Assembly (NCBI GenBank): GCA_963810055.1
Contig: CAWEME010000026.1
Location: forward strand, 29,793-93,792
Length of the DNA stretch: 64,000 nucleotides
DNA from: REEB95 sp963810055
Lineage (GTDB): Bacteria > Pseudomonadota > Alphaproteobacteria > ATCC43930 > CGMCC-115725
Reading direction: 5' to 3'
Shown here: positions 36,312 through 44,721 of the stretch, in pieces
Position numbering within the stretch: the first letter of the stretch is position 1
How the letters are laid out: each line of letters begins with the position of its first letter
Made by a program: the position numbers and the translations under genes
Notes under the pieces: model-generated
What the model saw: only the letters and a program-made list of their open reading frames with translations
Databases searched by the model: none
What the model was told of the DNA's origin: nothing

Positions 36312-38273
36312 GTGAAGTCGTTCATAGTCGGTCTTTTCATCCTGGTCTTCGCCTTGCTCGGCCCGTCGAATCCTGCGGGCGCGGCGGCGCTGTCCGACGG
36401 CGACATCAGGCTCTATCAGGCCGCCTTCGCCGACGCCGAGCGGGGCGACATGAGGGCGGCCTGGGCCCAAGCCGACAAGGCGCAGGACCAGCTCCCCGCC
36501 CAGGCGCTCAAGTGGCTTTCGTTCACGCGCGGCGGCAGTGGCGCGAGCTTCTTCGACATCACCCAGTTCATGACCGAACATCCCGACTGGCCGAGCCAGT
36601 CGAAGCTGGAAGAGCGCGCCGAGGAATCGATGTCCGGCGTCGGCGACGCCGACATCGCCGCCTGGTTCGCCAATCACCCGCCGGTGAGTTTCAACGGCAA
36701 GCTGCGCCAAGCCGATCTCATGATCGCCGCCGGCGACGTCGACCAGGGCCGGGCGCGCATCCGTCAGATCTGGATCGACAGCAACCTCAATCCCTTCGAC
36801 GAGAAATCGATGCTGCAGCGCTTCCGCGGCGTGCTGCGTCCCGCGGACAACGAACAGCGGCTCAACCGCCTGCTGTGGGACGGCCAGACGGCGGCGGCCA
36901 AGCGCATGCTGCCGCTGGTGGCCAGCGGCCCGCGCGCTTTGGCCGAGACGCGCCTGGCGTTGGAGGCCTTGAAATCCAACGCCAGCCAGATGGCGGCCAA
37001 GCTGCCGCCCAATCTGCGCAACGACACCGGCCTGCTCTTCGACCTGGTGCGCTGGAGCCGGCGCAAATTCATGGACAACGACGCCATCGCGCTGCTCGAT
37101 TCCGCGCCGTCCGATCCCGACCACGCGACGCAATGGGCGGTCGAACGGGAATACGTGGCGCGCCGCGCGCTGGCCGACAACCAGCCTGACGTGGCCTTGC
37201 GCCTGGCCGAACATCACGAAGCCACCACCGGACCGGCCTTCGCCGAACTGGAATTCCTTTCGGGCTGGATCGCGCTGCGCTTTCTCAACCAGCCCGAGAT
37301 CGCCTACGACCATTTCGTCCGGCTCTACAACGAGATGAAACTGCCGATCAGTTTGTCGCGCGGCGCCTATTGGGCGGGACGCGCGGCCCAGGCCATGGGC
37401 AAAACCGATCTCGCCGCCAAATGGTACGACAACGCCGCCGGCAAGGTGACGACCTATTACGGCCAGCTTGCCGCCGAGGCGCGCAGCGCCGCGCCCACTT
37501 CGGTGCTCGACGAACCCAAGCCCAAGCCGGAAGAGATCGCGGCCTTCGAGCAGCGCGAGCTGGTGCGGGTGACGCGCGATCTGGGCGAGGCCGGCGCGGA
37601 GGAGACGGTGCGGCCTTTTCTGCAGCAGCTTTCCGACACGGTTTCGACCCCGGCGGAATACGTGCTGGTCACGCGGCTGGCGATCGATATCGGCCGTCCC
37701 GACCTGGCCGTGGCCGCGGCCAAGCGCGCCGGCTATGCCGGGGTCAACCTCATCGCCGAGGGCTATCCGATCCCCGATCTGCCCCAGGCGAAAAAAGAGG
37801 ATTCGGTCGAAACCCCGCTGCTGCTCGCCATGACGCGGCAGGAAAGCGCCTTCGACCATGCCGCGGTGAGTCATGCCGGCGCGCGCGGGCTGATGCAGCT
37901 CATGCCCAAGACCGCGAGCCTGGTCGCCAAGCTGCTGCACATCCCCTATTCGAAGAAGAAGCTGACCACCGACAAGCTCTACAACGTGACGCTGGGCCGG
38001 GCCTATATCGATGGGTTGCTCGGCGATTTTTCCGGCTCCTACGTCCTGGCGATCGCCGCCTACAACGCCGGCCCGGCGCGGGTGAATGAATGGATCCGCG
38101 AATACGGTGATCCGCGCTCGTCCAATGTCGACGTCATCGACTGGGTGGAATCGATACCCATCGATGAAACGCGGAACTATGTGCAGCGCGTGCTCGAGAA
38201 TTTGCAGATCTACCGCCTGCGGCTGGGCGAGACCAACTTGGCCTTCACCCTGGCCAGCGACCTGAAGCGCTGA
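36312..38273 (+). CDS. Soluble lytic murein transglycosylase
   Basis: A periplasmic Slt70-like enzyme that cleaves peptidoglycan to 1,6-anhydromuropeptides. The GTG start at 36312 gives 653 residues: a signal peptide (FILVFALLGPSNPAGA), a long alpha-superhelical ring domain (about 30-480) and a C-terminal SLT domain with the catalytic glutamate in TRQESAFD, then GARGLMQLMPKTA and AIAAYNAGPARV. The length and architecture match Slt70. Confidence 0.92.
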   Translation: MKSFIVGLFILVFALLGPSNPAGAAALSDGDIRLYQAAFADAERGDMRAAWAQADKAQDQLPAQALKWLSFTRGGSGASFFDITQFMTEHPDWPSQSKLEERAEESMSGVGDADIAAWFANHPPVSFNGKLRQADLMIAAGDVDQGRARIRQIWIDSNLNPFDEKSMLQRFRGVLRPADNEQRLNRLLWDGQTAAAKRMLPLVASGPRALAETRLALEALKSNASQMAAKLPPNLRNDTGLLFDLVRWSRRKFMDNDAIALLDSAPSDPDHATQWAVEREYVARRALADNQPDVALRLAEHHEATTGPAFAELEFLSGWIALRFLNQPEIAYDHFVRLYNEMKLPISLSRGAYWAGRAAQAMGKTDLAAKWYDNAAGKVTTYYGQLAAEARSAAPTSVLDEPKPKPEEIAAFEQRELVRVTRDLGEAGAEETVRPFLQQLSDTVSTPAEYVLVTRLAIDIGRPDLAVAAAKRAGYAGVNLIAEGYPIPDLPQAKKEDSVETPLLLAMTRQESAFDHAAVSHAGARGLMQLMPKTASLVAKLLHIPYSKKKLTTDKLYNVTLGRAYIDGLLGDFSGSYVLAIAAYNAGPARVNEWIREYGDPRSSNVDVIDWVESIPIDETRNYVQRVLENLQIYRLRLGETNLAFTLASDLKR

Positions 38274-38280
38274 GCCGCGC

Positions 38281-38968
38281 ATGGCCCATCCGGCCTTGTC
38301 ATCGACCTCGGCCTGCGTGTTCGACGCCTATGGCACGCTGCTGGACGTGAACTCGGCGGCCAAGCGATGCCGCGACGCGCTCGGGACCAAGGCCGATCCT
38401 CTCGCATCCCTCTGGCGTTCCCGGCAGCTCGAATATTCCTGGCTCAGGAGCCTGATGGGACGCCACGCGGATTTCTGGCAGGTGACCGGCGAGGCGCTCG
38501 ACTACGCCATGGCGACGCTCGGCGTGGAAGACGCCGGTCTGCGGACGCGGCTGATGGAGCTTTATCTCGTGCTGGATGCCTATCCCGACGCCAAGGCCAC
38601 GCTCGAGGCCTTGAAGCGCGCCGGGCGGCCCGCCGCCATCCTGTCCAACGGCTCGCCCATGATGCTGGCAGAAGCGGTCAAATCGGCCGGCATCGGCGAT
38701 CTCCTTCAACACGTGATCTCGGTCGAGGATTGCGGCATCTACAAGCCGCATCCCAGCGTTTATGCGCTGGCAACCAAGCGCCTCGGCCTTCCGGCAGATC
38801 GCGATCTGCTTCGTCTCGTCCAATGCCTGGGACGCTGCGGGCGCGGCGCTGGCGGGATTCACGGTGGCCTGGGTCAACCGATCCTCCGCCAAGCCCGAGC
38901 GCCTGCCCGCCTCCCCCGCTGCCGAGATCCAATCGCTCGCCGGTTTACCGGCGTTGCTGAGGCTCTGA
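38281..38968 (+). CDS. Haloacid dehalogenase type II (one frameshift near 38805)
   Basis: HAD-superfamily enzyme with nucleophile D15 in FDAYGTLLD, SNGSP as motif II and the lysine in YKPHPSVY, all typical of L-2-haloacid dehalogenases. The conserved VSSNAWDAAGA follows in another frame; removing one G near 38805 gives DRICFVSSNAWDAAGA and a 228-residue protein (688 bases equals 229 codons plus one). Its TGA overlaps the ATG of the dehydratase. The natural substrate may not be halogenated. Confidence 0.85.
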
Positions 38969-39968
38969 TGCCCGAGGGCAAGACCCCGGCGCTGCCCGGA
39001 GCCGCCGAAATCGCCGAGGCCGCGGCGCGGATCGCGCCCTACATCGTGACCACGCCGCTTTTGTCTTCGCCCGCGGTCGATGCGCGTCTGGGATTCAATC
39101 TTCTGATCAAGGCGGAAAGCCTGCAACGCACCGGCTCCTTCAAGTTCCGCGGCGCCTTGAACGCGCTGCTGTCGCTCGGCAAGGACGCGCGCAAGCGCGG
39201 CGTGGTGGCCTATTCCTCGGGCAATCACGCCCAGGGCGTGGCGGCGGCGGCGCAATTGCTGGGCCTGCCCGCCTCATCGTCATGCCGGCGGACGCGCCGG
39301 CGATCAAGGCCGCCAATACCAGGGCTTACGGCGCCGAATTGGTGTTTTACGACCGCTACAAGGAAAGCCGCGAGGCGATTGCCGGACGCCTGTCATCCGA
39401 GCGCGGCGCCGCGTTGATTCCGCCCTATGACGATGCGCGCGTGATCGCCGGACAGGGCACGGCCGGGCTCGAATTGGCGCAACAGGCGAGCGCGATGGGG
39501 CTGCTTCTCGACGCCGTGCTGGCGCCGTGCAGCGGCGGCGGGCTGGTCGCGGGCGTGGCGATCGCGGTCAAAGGGACAAGCCCGGGAACGGCGATCTATG
39601 CCGCCGAGCCGGAAACCGTGGACGACATGCGCCGCTCGCTCGATGCCGGCCGGATTCTCGCCAACGACCCGGCCGCGCGCTCGATCTGCGATTGCCTGCT
39701 GGCGCCTTCGCCCGGCGTCATTCCCTTCGCCATCGCGCGGCGTCTGTTGGATGGCGGCCTAACCGCCAGCGACGATGAAACCTGCGGCGCCATGGCGATG
39801 GCGTTCGCCGATTACAAGTTGGTGCTGGAGCCGGGCGGCGCCGTGGCGCTGGCCGCGGTGCTGGCGCGCAAAGACGAATGGCGCGGCAAAACCGTCGCGG
39901 TCATGGCCTCGGGCGGAAACGTCGATACGGAGACCTTCAAGGCCGCGCTGGCGCGCGCAGCCGGCTAG
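38968..39968 (+). CDS. PLP-dependent threonine/serine dehydratase-like (one frameshift near 39272)
   Basis: A fold type II PLP enzyme of the threonine dehydratase/serine racemase group. The Schiff-base lysine is K59 in GSFKFRGA, followed by VVAYSSGNHAQGVA; after GLPA the frame changes and rejoins as LIVMPADAPAIK. The phosphate loop is CSGGGLVAGVA. This break needs one added base (1001-base span; 333 residues when restored), unlike the other frameshifts here. There is no regulatory ACT domain, so a catabolic or racemase-like enzyme is likely. Confidence 0.85.
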
Positions 39969-40447
39969 TCGGCGCTGCCGGCCACGCCCTCATGGCTGCC
40001 GCGCATCTTCTCGAGCTGCTGGCGTTGCGGCGGCGACAGCTTCATGCCGTCGGCGGAGAAGCTCTCGATGCTGTCGACACGGCGGCTGTAGCCTTCGTAG
40101 ACCGCGCCGGGTTCCATCTTCATCGAGACATAGACGATATCGGCGGTGACCGATGCGGTCGGTCCCAGCGCGACCGACACCGCGGTCAGCCGGCCGGAGA
40201 GATTGCCGTTGATGAGCGCGCTCTCGGCCTCGACCGTGCCGGTGATCGAGCCGCCCTCGCCGAGCGTCAGCTTGTGCACGACGAGATTGCCCGAATGCGT
40301 GCCGAGGATATGAACCTCGCCGTCGCTGACGATGTCGCCTTCGGATTTGAAACCTGCACTGAGGATCGAGGGCACGCCGCCGCGGCTTTTGCCGTTGCCG
40401 CCGTGGCTCGAAGCGCCATGCTTACTGTGATCGTGTTTGAACCACAT
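39965..40447 (-). CDS. Bactofilin (DUF583)
   Basis: Bactofilins are beta-helical cytoskeletal proteins that polymerise without nucleotide and place cell-wall enzymes. The 160-residue protein has a His/Lys/Gly-rich N-tail, the bactofilin core (about 28-128: SILSAGFKSEGDIVSDGEVH, GSITGTVEAESALINGNLSG) and a charged tail. The gene overlaps the end of the M23 peptidase gene by 26 bases, the same pairing seen in stalked alphaproteobacteria. Its stop shares a CTAG with the dehydratase stop. Confidence 0.92.
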   Translation of the reverse strand: MWFKHDHSKHGASSHGGNGKSRGGVPSILSAGFKSEGDIVSDGEVHILGTHSGNLVVHKLTLGEGGSITGTVEAESALINGNLSGRLTAVSVALGPTASVTADIVYVSMKMEPGAVYEGYSRRVDSIESFSADGMKLSPPQRQQLEKMRGSHEGVAGSAD

Positions 40448-41957
40448 TTTTGCCCGCCTCCAAGAATTTGGCGGGATCCAGCGGCCTGCCGTCGACGATG
40501 ATTTCGTAGTGCAGGTGCGGTCCCGTGCTGCGCCCGGTACTCCCGAGTTCGCCTATTTCAAAGTGTGCACCAATATGCTGCCCACGCGCCACCAGAATGC
40601 GATGGAGATGAGCGAAGCGGGTCACGATGCCGTTGCCGTGATTGATGTCGACGGTGCGGCCATAGCCTTCCTTGACGCCGGTAAATGCCACCGTTCCGGG
40701 CGCGGTGCTGTAGACCGGCGTGCGGTAAGGCGCTTCGAGATCGAGCCCGGTATGGAACGCCTCGCGGCCGTTGAACGGATCGCGGCGCGGGCCGAAGCCG
40801 CTGCCGATCTGGTAGATTTTCAGCGGCGCGGTGAGCGGCAGCGTCTTGAGCAGCTTTTCCAACTGGGCCTGGCGCTCCTGATCCTGCAACGCGATGCCGG
40901 CCGGGCTGTTGAGGGCGACGAAGGGACCGCCTTGCGCCGAGGCTTGGGTGGCGACGGGGCCGATGCGGCTCAAGAGCCGCTCGACATCGAGGCCGGTGGA
41001 AGCAAGCAGAACTTCCAACTGACTCGCCATCCGGCCCCTGCCGCTATCGCCCCCGGCCGGACCGGCGCCGCGATTTTCAGCCACGGGCGGCGACGCCGGA
41101 TTGTCGACCAGCGAATCCACCTGCTCGTCGTCGACCGGCGGCACCATGTTCGAGCCTTGCACGTTGCTAGGCGCGTTGGCGGCCGGCGGGACGAGGACCG
41201 GCGCGGCCTTGCCCGACTTGTCGTTGAGCAGGGCCCGGAAGCGGTCGCGCTCGAGCGTCACCTGCTGCAACTGCTGATCCTTGGCCGCCAACTGGCTCTT
41301 CATCTGGTCGTTGCGCAGCTTGGCGGCTTGCATGTCGGCTTCGAGCTGGCGCATGCGATTGGCCTGATCGGTGCGCTGCGCCTCGGAGCGTTGCAGCTCG
41401 AGGCGCGCGGCGTTCAGCGTCGCGGTCAGATCGTTGACGGCCTGGCCGCCATTCGCTTTGGCCATGGCGTCGTTGAGCGATGCGACCTGGGCCGCCAGCG
41501 CGGATATCTTGTCCTGGTCGGCGTTGTGCTGTTGCTCGAGCGCGCCGTATTGATCGTTGAGCGACGCGAGATGATGGTTCAGATCGGCCATCGCCGTGCC
41601 GTTGGCGATGGCGCGCGCGGCATCGGGCGTATCGGCATTGATGGAGAGGAGCGAGGAATTGTCGACGCCGGCGATCTGATCGAGCGTGCGATGCAACGCG
41701 ACATATTGCGCGGAGAGGAAACCGGCGCTCGCAAGCGTGGCAAAACAGGCGATGACGACCATCGCTTGTAGCCAGCCCGGGAATCGGAGCGATCGAACGC
41801 CGCGCGAGCTCTTCAGCAATAGCTGACGCTCGGGAAACATCCGTCCCCCCAACCTGCGCAGTCCAGCGGCCAAATGCCCCCCGCTACCGAATGGTTGGTT
41901 CGGCGGTGCTTTGCCCTCTTCTCGAGGCATCGCACCTGAAACGGACCGGCTATCCAA
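40422..41957 (-). CDS. M23 (LytM-type) peptidoglycan peptidase with coiled coil
   Basis: A membrane-anchored cell-wall hydrolase. It has one transmembrane segment (LQAMVVIACFATLASAGF), a long coiled coil (about 120-240), a Pro-rich linker and a C-terminal LytM domain with zinc motifs HTGLDLEAPYRTPV and HLHYEIIVDG. The start is uncertain: the frame opens at 41957, but ATG 41840 (MFPERQLLL) fits the family better and has a G-rich site ahead. Its overlap with bactofilin suggests that the scaffold localises this hydrolase, as described for LmdC/bactofilin pairs. Confidence 0.9.
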   Translation of the reverse strand: MDSRSVSGAMPREEGKAPPNQPFGSGGHLAAGLRRLGGRMFPERQLLLKSSRGVRSLRFPGWLQAMVVIACFATLASAGFLSAQYVALHRTLDQIAGVDNSSLLSINADTPDAARAIANGTAMADLNHHLASLNDQYGALEQQHNADQDKISALAAQVASLNDAMAKANGGQAVNDLTATLNAARLELQRSEAQRTDQANRMRQLEADMQAAKLRNDQMKSQLAAKDQQLQQVTLERDRFRALLNDKSGKAAPVLVPPAANAPSNVQGSNMVPPVDDEQVDSLVDNPASPPVAENRGAGPAGGDSGRGRMASQLEVLLASTGLDVERLLSRIGPVATQASAQGGPFVALNSPAGIALQDQERQAQLEKLLKTLPLTAPLKIYQIGSGFGPRRDPFNGREAFHTGLDLEAPYRTPVYSTAPGTVAFTGVKEGYGRTVDINHGNGIVTRFAHLHRILVARGQHIGAHFEIGELGSTGRSTGPHLHYEIIVDGRPLDPAKFLEAGKNVVQTRSQ

Positions 41958-42201
41958 CTATGGGCCGGTCCGGGAAATGATACGCGGCTTTTGCCGCGCC
42001 CGCCTGCCGGTCTCACACCAGCCGGCACCGCGGACTTGGTAAAAATCCGCAGCCATCTGCCATTTTTAGGCTACAAATTCAGACCTTATTAGGCAAGTTG
42101 ATTCAGCCCGGAAGCCCGCGCTGTGACAGCATTGTAATCTGATTTGTAATCCGTTGCTAACAATCGGAAAAGAATAACTGTAAGCCCCCCTGACGGCTTT
42201 A
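41958..42201 (-). promoter_or_regulatory. AT-rich spacer ahead of the M23-bactofilin pair
   Basis: No gene is visible. The spacer contains a direct repeat of TTGTAATC (42132-42139 and 42144-42151) spaced by 12 bases, and a T-containing stretch near the end of the LapG-like gene. It should hold the M23 promoter and possibly a terminator; I cannot fix either. Confidence 0.3.
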
Positions 42202-42912
42202 TTAACGGCTGGCGAGTTGGGCGACCGGGCCTTTAGGCAACAGCGGGTTGGGCAAAGAGAGCCACCAGCCGGTCTCATTGATGGAGTAATAGGCCCGGTA
42301 ATCGGCCGCCGCCGATGCCGGCACGATGCCGTCGATCAGGTTGTCGAGCAGCAATTCCTGGCCATCAACCGACACCGCCAGCACGGCGTGGTCGACCTGG
42401 CGGCGCACATCGCGCAACACCACCAGGCGCATCCGGTCGTTGGGCACGCCGAGTTCGCGCAGCAGCAGGAACTTGGCGATGGCGTAATCCTGGCACTGGC
42501 CGTTCTTGCGCATGAATTCGAACGGCGTCTCCCAATGCGCCGGATCGCCCCAATTCTGCACGGCCGAGACATAAGGGTGCGCGTTGATCGCATCGTTGAC
42601 CGCTTCGAGCTGGCGGCGCAACGGCAGGCCGCGCAGGCGTTCGACCAGACCGGTCCATTCCGGCGGCGCGCAAGGCGATGCGACGGAATCGGCGGCGATG
42701 CAGGATGCGGCGCCGTCCTCGCGCTCCGCCTTCCAGCGCGCGAGCAGATCGGTCCAGCGCGCGAATGGGGCAAGGTTGGAGTAATGGATTTCGTGCTTGC
42801 CGAACAGCGGCGGCAGCGCCGCGATCTCCCCGGCCGGAACGGGTCCGAGTTGGTTCGCGAGCAGCAGCGTGACAATCAACAACCCCGCCGGTTTCCAACG
42901 GAAATGCGGCAC
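42202..42912 (-). CDS. LapG-like transglutaminase-type cysteine protease (BTLCP)
   Basis: LapG proteases cut large adhesins from the cell surface in the periplasm and are held inactive by the c-di-GMP receptor LapD. The 236 residues have a signal peptide (LLIVTLLLANQLGPVPAG) and the catalytic triad C140 in NGQCQDYAIAKFLLLRELG, H175 in QVDHAVLAV and D190 in LLDNLIDG. It stands 1.8 kb from a LapE/B/C-type secretion operon, which fits. LapD is not in the window. Substrate is inferred. Confidence 0.85.
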   Translation of the reverse strand: MPHFRWKPAGLLIVTLLLANQLGPVPAGEIAALPPLFGKHEIHYSNLAPFARWTDLLARWKAEREDGAASCIAADSVASPCAPPEWTGLVERLRGLPLRRQLEAVNDAINAHPYVSAVQNWGDPAHWETPFEFMRKNGQCQDYAIAKFLLLRELGVPNDRMRLVVLRDVRRQVDHAVLAVSVDGQELLLDNLIDGIVPASAAADYRAYYSINETGWWLSLPNPLLPKGPVAQLASR

Positions 42913-43010
42913 GTCTCACCTCATCGTAAATTCGATGAGGGAAACTCTAAGTGGACAGATTTAAGCTTCGGCTAAGGCGGGAGAAGCCGCCGGAAGGCAT
43001 GGTTAACGAA

Positions 43011-43628
43011 CTATTTCAAAACCCAGATTAGGCAAAGCGGCCGGCCGCGCCATGCGATGACCGGAACCAGCCTGGCATTGGACGCCAGCACGCGGCCCGG
43101 CTCGATATTGACGATGCGCGCGGCATGCGGTTCGGTCCATTCGCGTCCCAGCCCCGCCCACAGCACCGCGAATTGCGGCTCGGCGCGGAAGCGGAAATGA
43201 CGCAACGCCGGCTCGCCCAGAAGGCGGTCCTGATCCATGCCGACCCATTGGGCGAAGGCGCCGTTGACGGCGACGATGCGCTGGCCGGCATCGAGCAGCA
43301 GCCCCGGCGCGGGTGCGGATTGCACCAGCGCCAGCACGCTGGTGCGCTCGGCCGCGAGCTGGCGCGCGAGATCGGCGCGGCCGAGTTCCTCGACGCACAA
43401 GACGCGCAAGGCGGAGGCCAGATTGACGCCCGGGGCGCGGCTCTGCGCCATCTCGGCGACCAGGCGGTTGAGGCGCTGGCGGCGGCGGCGGGATATGGCC
43501 TCGAGCGCCTGCCAGTAACAGGCTTCGAGCCGAAGCGAATAACGCCGCCCGGCCAGTTGCAGGATGCGCTGCTCCCATTCCGCCCCCGGCGGCGGCTTTG
43601 CCCGCTCCGCTTCCGATCGCTCCGTCAT
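43011..43628 (-). CDS. Ribbon-helix-helix plus PAS domain regulator
   Basis: The N-terminal half (about 20-85) matches the RHH_4 pattern: a strand RRYSLRLEACYWQALEAI, a second helix LNRLVAEMAQSR and the NLASALRVLCVEEL end. The C-terminal half (about 92-205) is PAS-like: ALVQSAPAPGLLLDAGQRIV, then AVNGAFAQWVG. So a DNA-binding domain is joined to a small-molecule, redox or light sensor. No histidine kinase or receiver is attached. It lies between the LapG-like gene and a small unknown gene, next to a perfect palindrome. Confidence 0.8.
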   Translation of the reverse strand: MTERSEAERAKPPPGAEWEQRILQLAGRRYSLRLEACYWQALEAISRRRRQRLNRLVAEMAQSRAPGVNLASALRVLCVEELGRADLARQLAAERTSVLALVQSAPAPGLLLDAGQRIVAVNGAFAQWVGMDQDRLLGEPALRHFRFRAEPQFAVLWAGLGREWTEPHAARIVNIEPGRVLASNARLVPVIAWRGRPLCLIWVLK

Positions 43629-43676
43629 GGATCCCGCCGCCCCTTAACTGGGGCTGAAAATAATCACAAGCCGGTG

Positions 43677-43692
43677 TATAGTTTTAACTATA
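43677..43692. promoter_or_regulatory. Perfect palindrome TATAGTT-TT-AACTATA
   Basis: A 16-base inverted repeat with 7-base arms and a two-base centre, 49 bases upstream of the RHH-PAS start and 82 bases upstream of the divergent small gene. RHH proteins bind short symmetric sites as dimers, so this is a candidate autoregulatory operator. A second inverted pair GGTTAAT/ATTAACC (43706-43712, 43735-43741) lies beside it. Confidence 0.45.
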
Positions 43693-43773
43693 AATCCTTT
43701 TGGATGGTTAATTTCGGCATGCGAGCATGGCGATATTAACCCGGAGCCACCGGAACCCCTTGGAGCCTAAGCG

Positions 43774-44121
43774 ATGAGCCCGCGCCCTACCGGCAATCCC
43801 GCCGGCGACATACCGATCCCGCTCGGCGAGGAAGTCGCGCCCCATGCGGACAGTCCGGCGCAGCCGCCCGCCTTGACGCTGGCGCTCGAAGACCTGATCC
43901 CCGATGCGCGCAACGAGGTGGTCATTCTCGACCATTCCGGCCAGGAGATTTCCGTGGTGACCAGCGAGCCTGTCGCGTTCCAGGGCATCCTGGACGCGCA
44001 TGTCACCGCCTCGGGGCATGACGTTTCGGGCTTTGCCTATTGCACTTTCGAAAGCGGACTGACGCTGTTCTACCCGCCCACGCACCATCTGCTGCTCGTC
44101 ACCGACGAGAACCAGAGCTAG
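43774..44121 (+). CDS. Small protein of unknown function beside the secretion cluster
   Basis: A 115-residue product starting ATG with GGAG eight bases upstream. It is acidic, has no signal peptide or membrane segment, and contains a Pro-rich N-terminal third, then a region of alternating hydrophobic residues (LTLALEDLIPDARNEVVILD, SGFAYCTFESGLTLFYPP). I do not recognise a family. It is transcribed divergently from the RHH-PAS gene and convergently with the prepilin peptidase gene. Confidence 0.65.
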   Translation: MSPRPTGNPAGDIPIPLGEEVAPHADSPAQPPALTLALEDLIPDARNEVVILDHSGQEISVVTSEPVAFQGILDAHVTASGHDVSGFAYCTFESGLTLFYPPTHHLLLVTDENQS

Positions 44122-44130
44122 GACGATTTC

Positions 44131-44655
44131 TCAGCCGAAAACCGGCAGCATCGGCGCCATCAGCAGCCCGGCGATGGCGATGGGAATGCCGTAGGGGATC
44201 GGCATCTGTTTTTGCGCGAAGTCGGGAATCCTGCGCAAACTCGCCAAAATCGCGGTCTGCGCCAGCGGATGGCGCAACGCCAGCATGGCGAGCGCGAAAA
44301 CCCCGCCGACGATCGCCACCATCGCCAAAAGCGGCATCACCTGGCCGAGCCCGGCCCACAGCGCCGTCGCCGCCAGCAACTTGACGTCGCCGCCGCCCAT
44401 GAATCCCGCGGCGAACAGCACCGCGCCGCCGGCGAAGACGAGAAGCCCGGCCTCGATATGCGAAAGCCAATCCACATGCTGGCCGGCGGCCAGCGCCGCG
44501 AGCGGAAACGCCGCCGCCAAGGCAAGGGTGAGGTAATTGGGAATGCGCAGGGTGCGGAAATCGGACACTCCCGCCAGCACCAGCGGTAAGATATAGACCG
44601 CCAGCGCCGCTTCGCCGCCGAAGCCGAGATGGAGGAGATCCAAGGGGTGCGCCAT
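44131..44655 (-). CDS. cpaA: Prepilin peptidase, CpaA type (A24)
   Basis: CpaA cleaves (and may methylate) Flp-type pilins at the inner membrane. The 174-residue, mostly hydrophobic protein has the two catalytic aspartates of A24 proteases: GVSDFRTLRIPNYLT and GFMGGGDVKLLAA. The N-terminal zinc domain of larger prepilin peptidases is absent, as in CpaA. The other tad/cpa genes are not nearby. A CtrA-like site lies just upstream. Confidence 0.9.
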   Translation of the reverse strand: MAHPLDLLHLGFGGEAALAVYILPLVLAGVSDFRTLRIPNYLTLALAAAFPLAALAAGQHVDWLSHIEAGLLVFAGGAVLFAAGFMGGGDVKLLAATALWAGLGQVMPLLAMVAIVGGVFALAMLALRHPLAQTAILASLRRIPDFAQKQMPIPYGIPIAIAGLLMAPMLPVFG

Positions 44656-44679
44656 GCCCGGATCATCGGCCGCCCGTGG

Positions 44680-44695
44680 TTAGCGAATTGTTAAC
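44680..44695 (-). promoter_or_regulatory. CtrA-like box TTAG-N7-TTAAC ahead of cpaA
   Basis: TTAGCGAATTGTTAAC differs by one base from the alphaproteobacterial CtrA consensus TTAA-N7-TTAAC and lies 25-40 bases upstream of the cpaA start. CtrA controls pilus genes in Caulobacter. Prediction by pattern only. Confidence 0.4.
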
Positions 44696-44721
44696 GTATC
44701 CCCGCCCCGTCCACGGGAATT

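Noticed and set aside
38281..39417. A dehalogenase-dehydratase fusion of 378 codons
   Set aside because: The frame joins the two genes only after the frameshift at about 38805. The restored dehalogenase ends at 38968 with its own stop, overlapping the dehydratase start.
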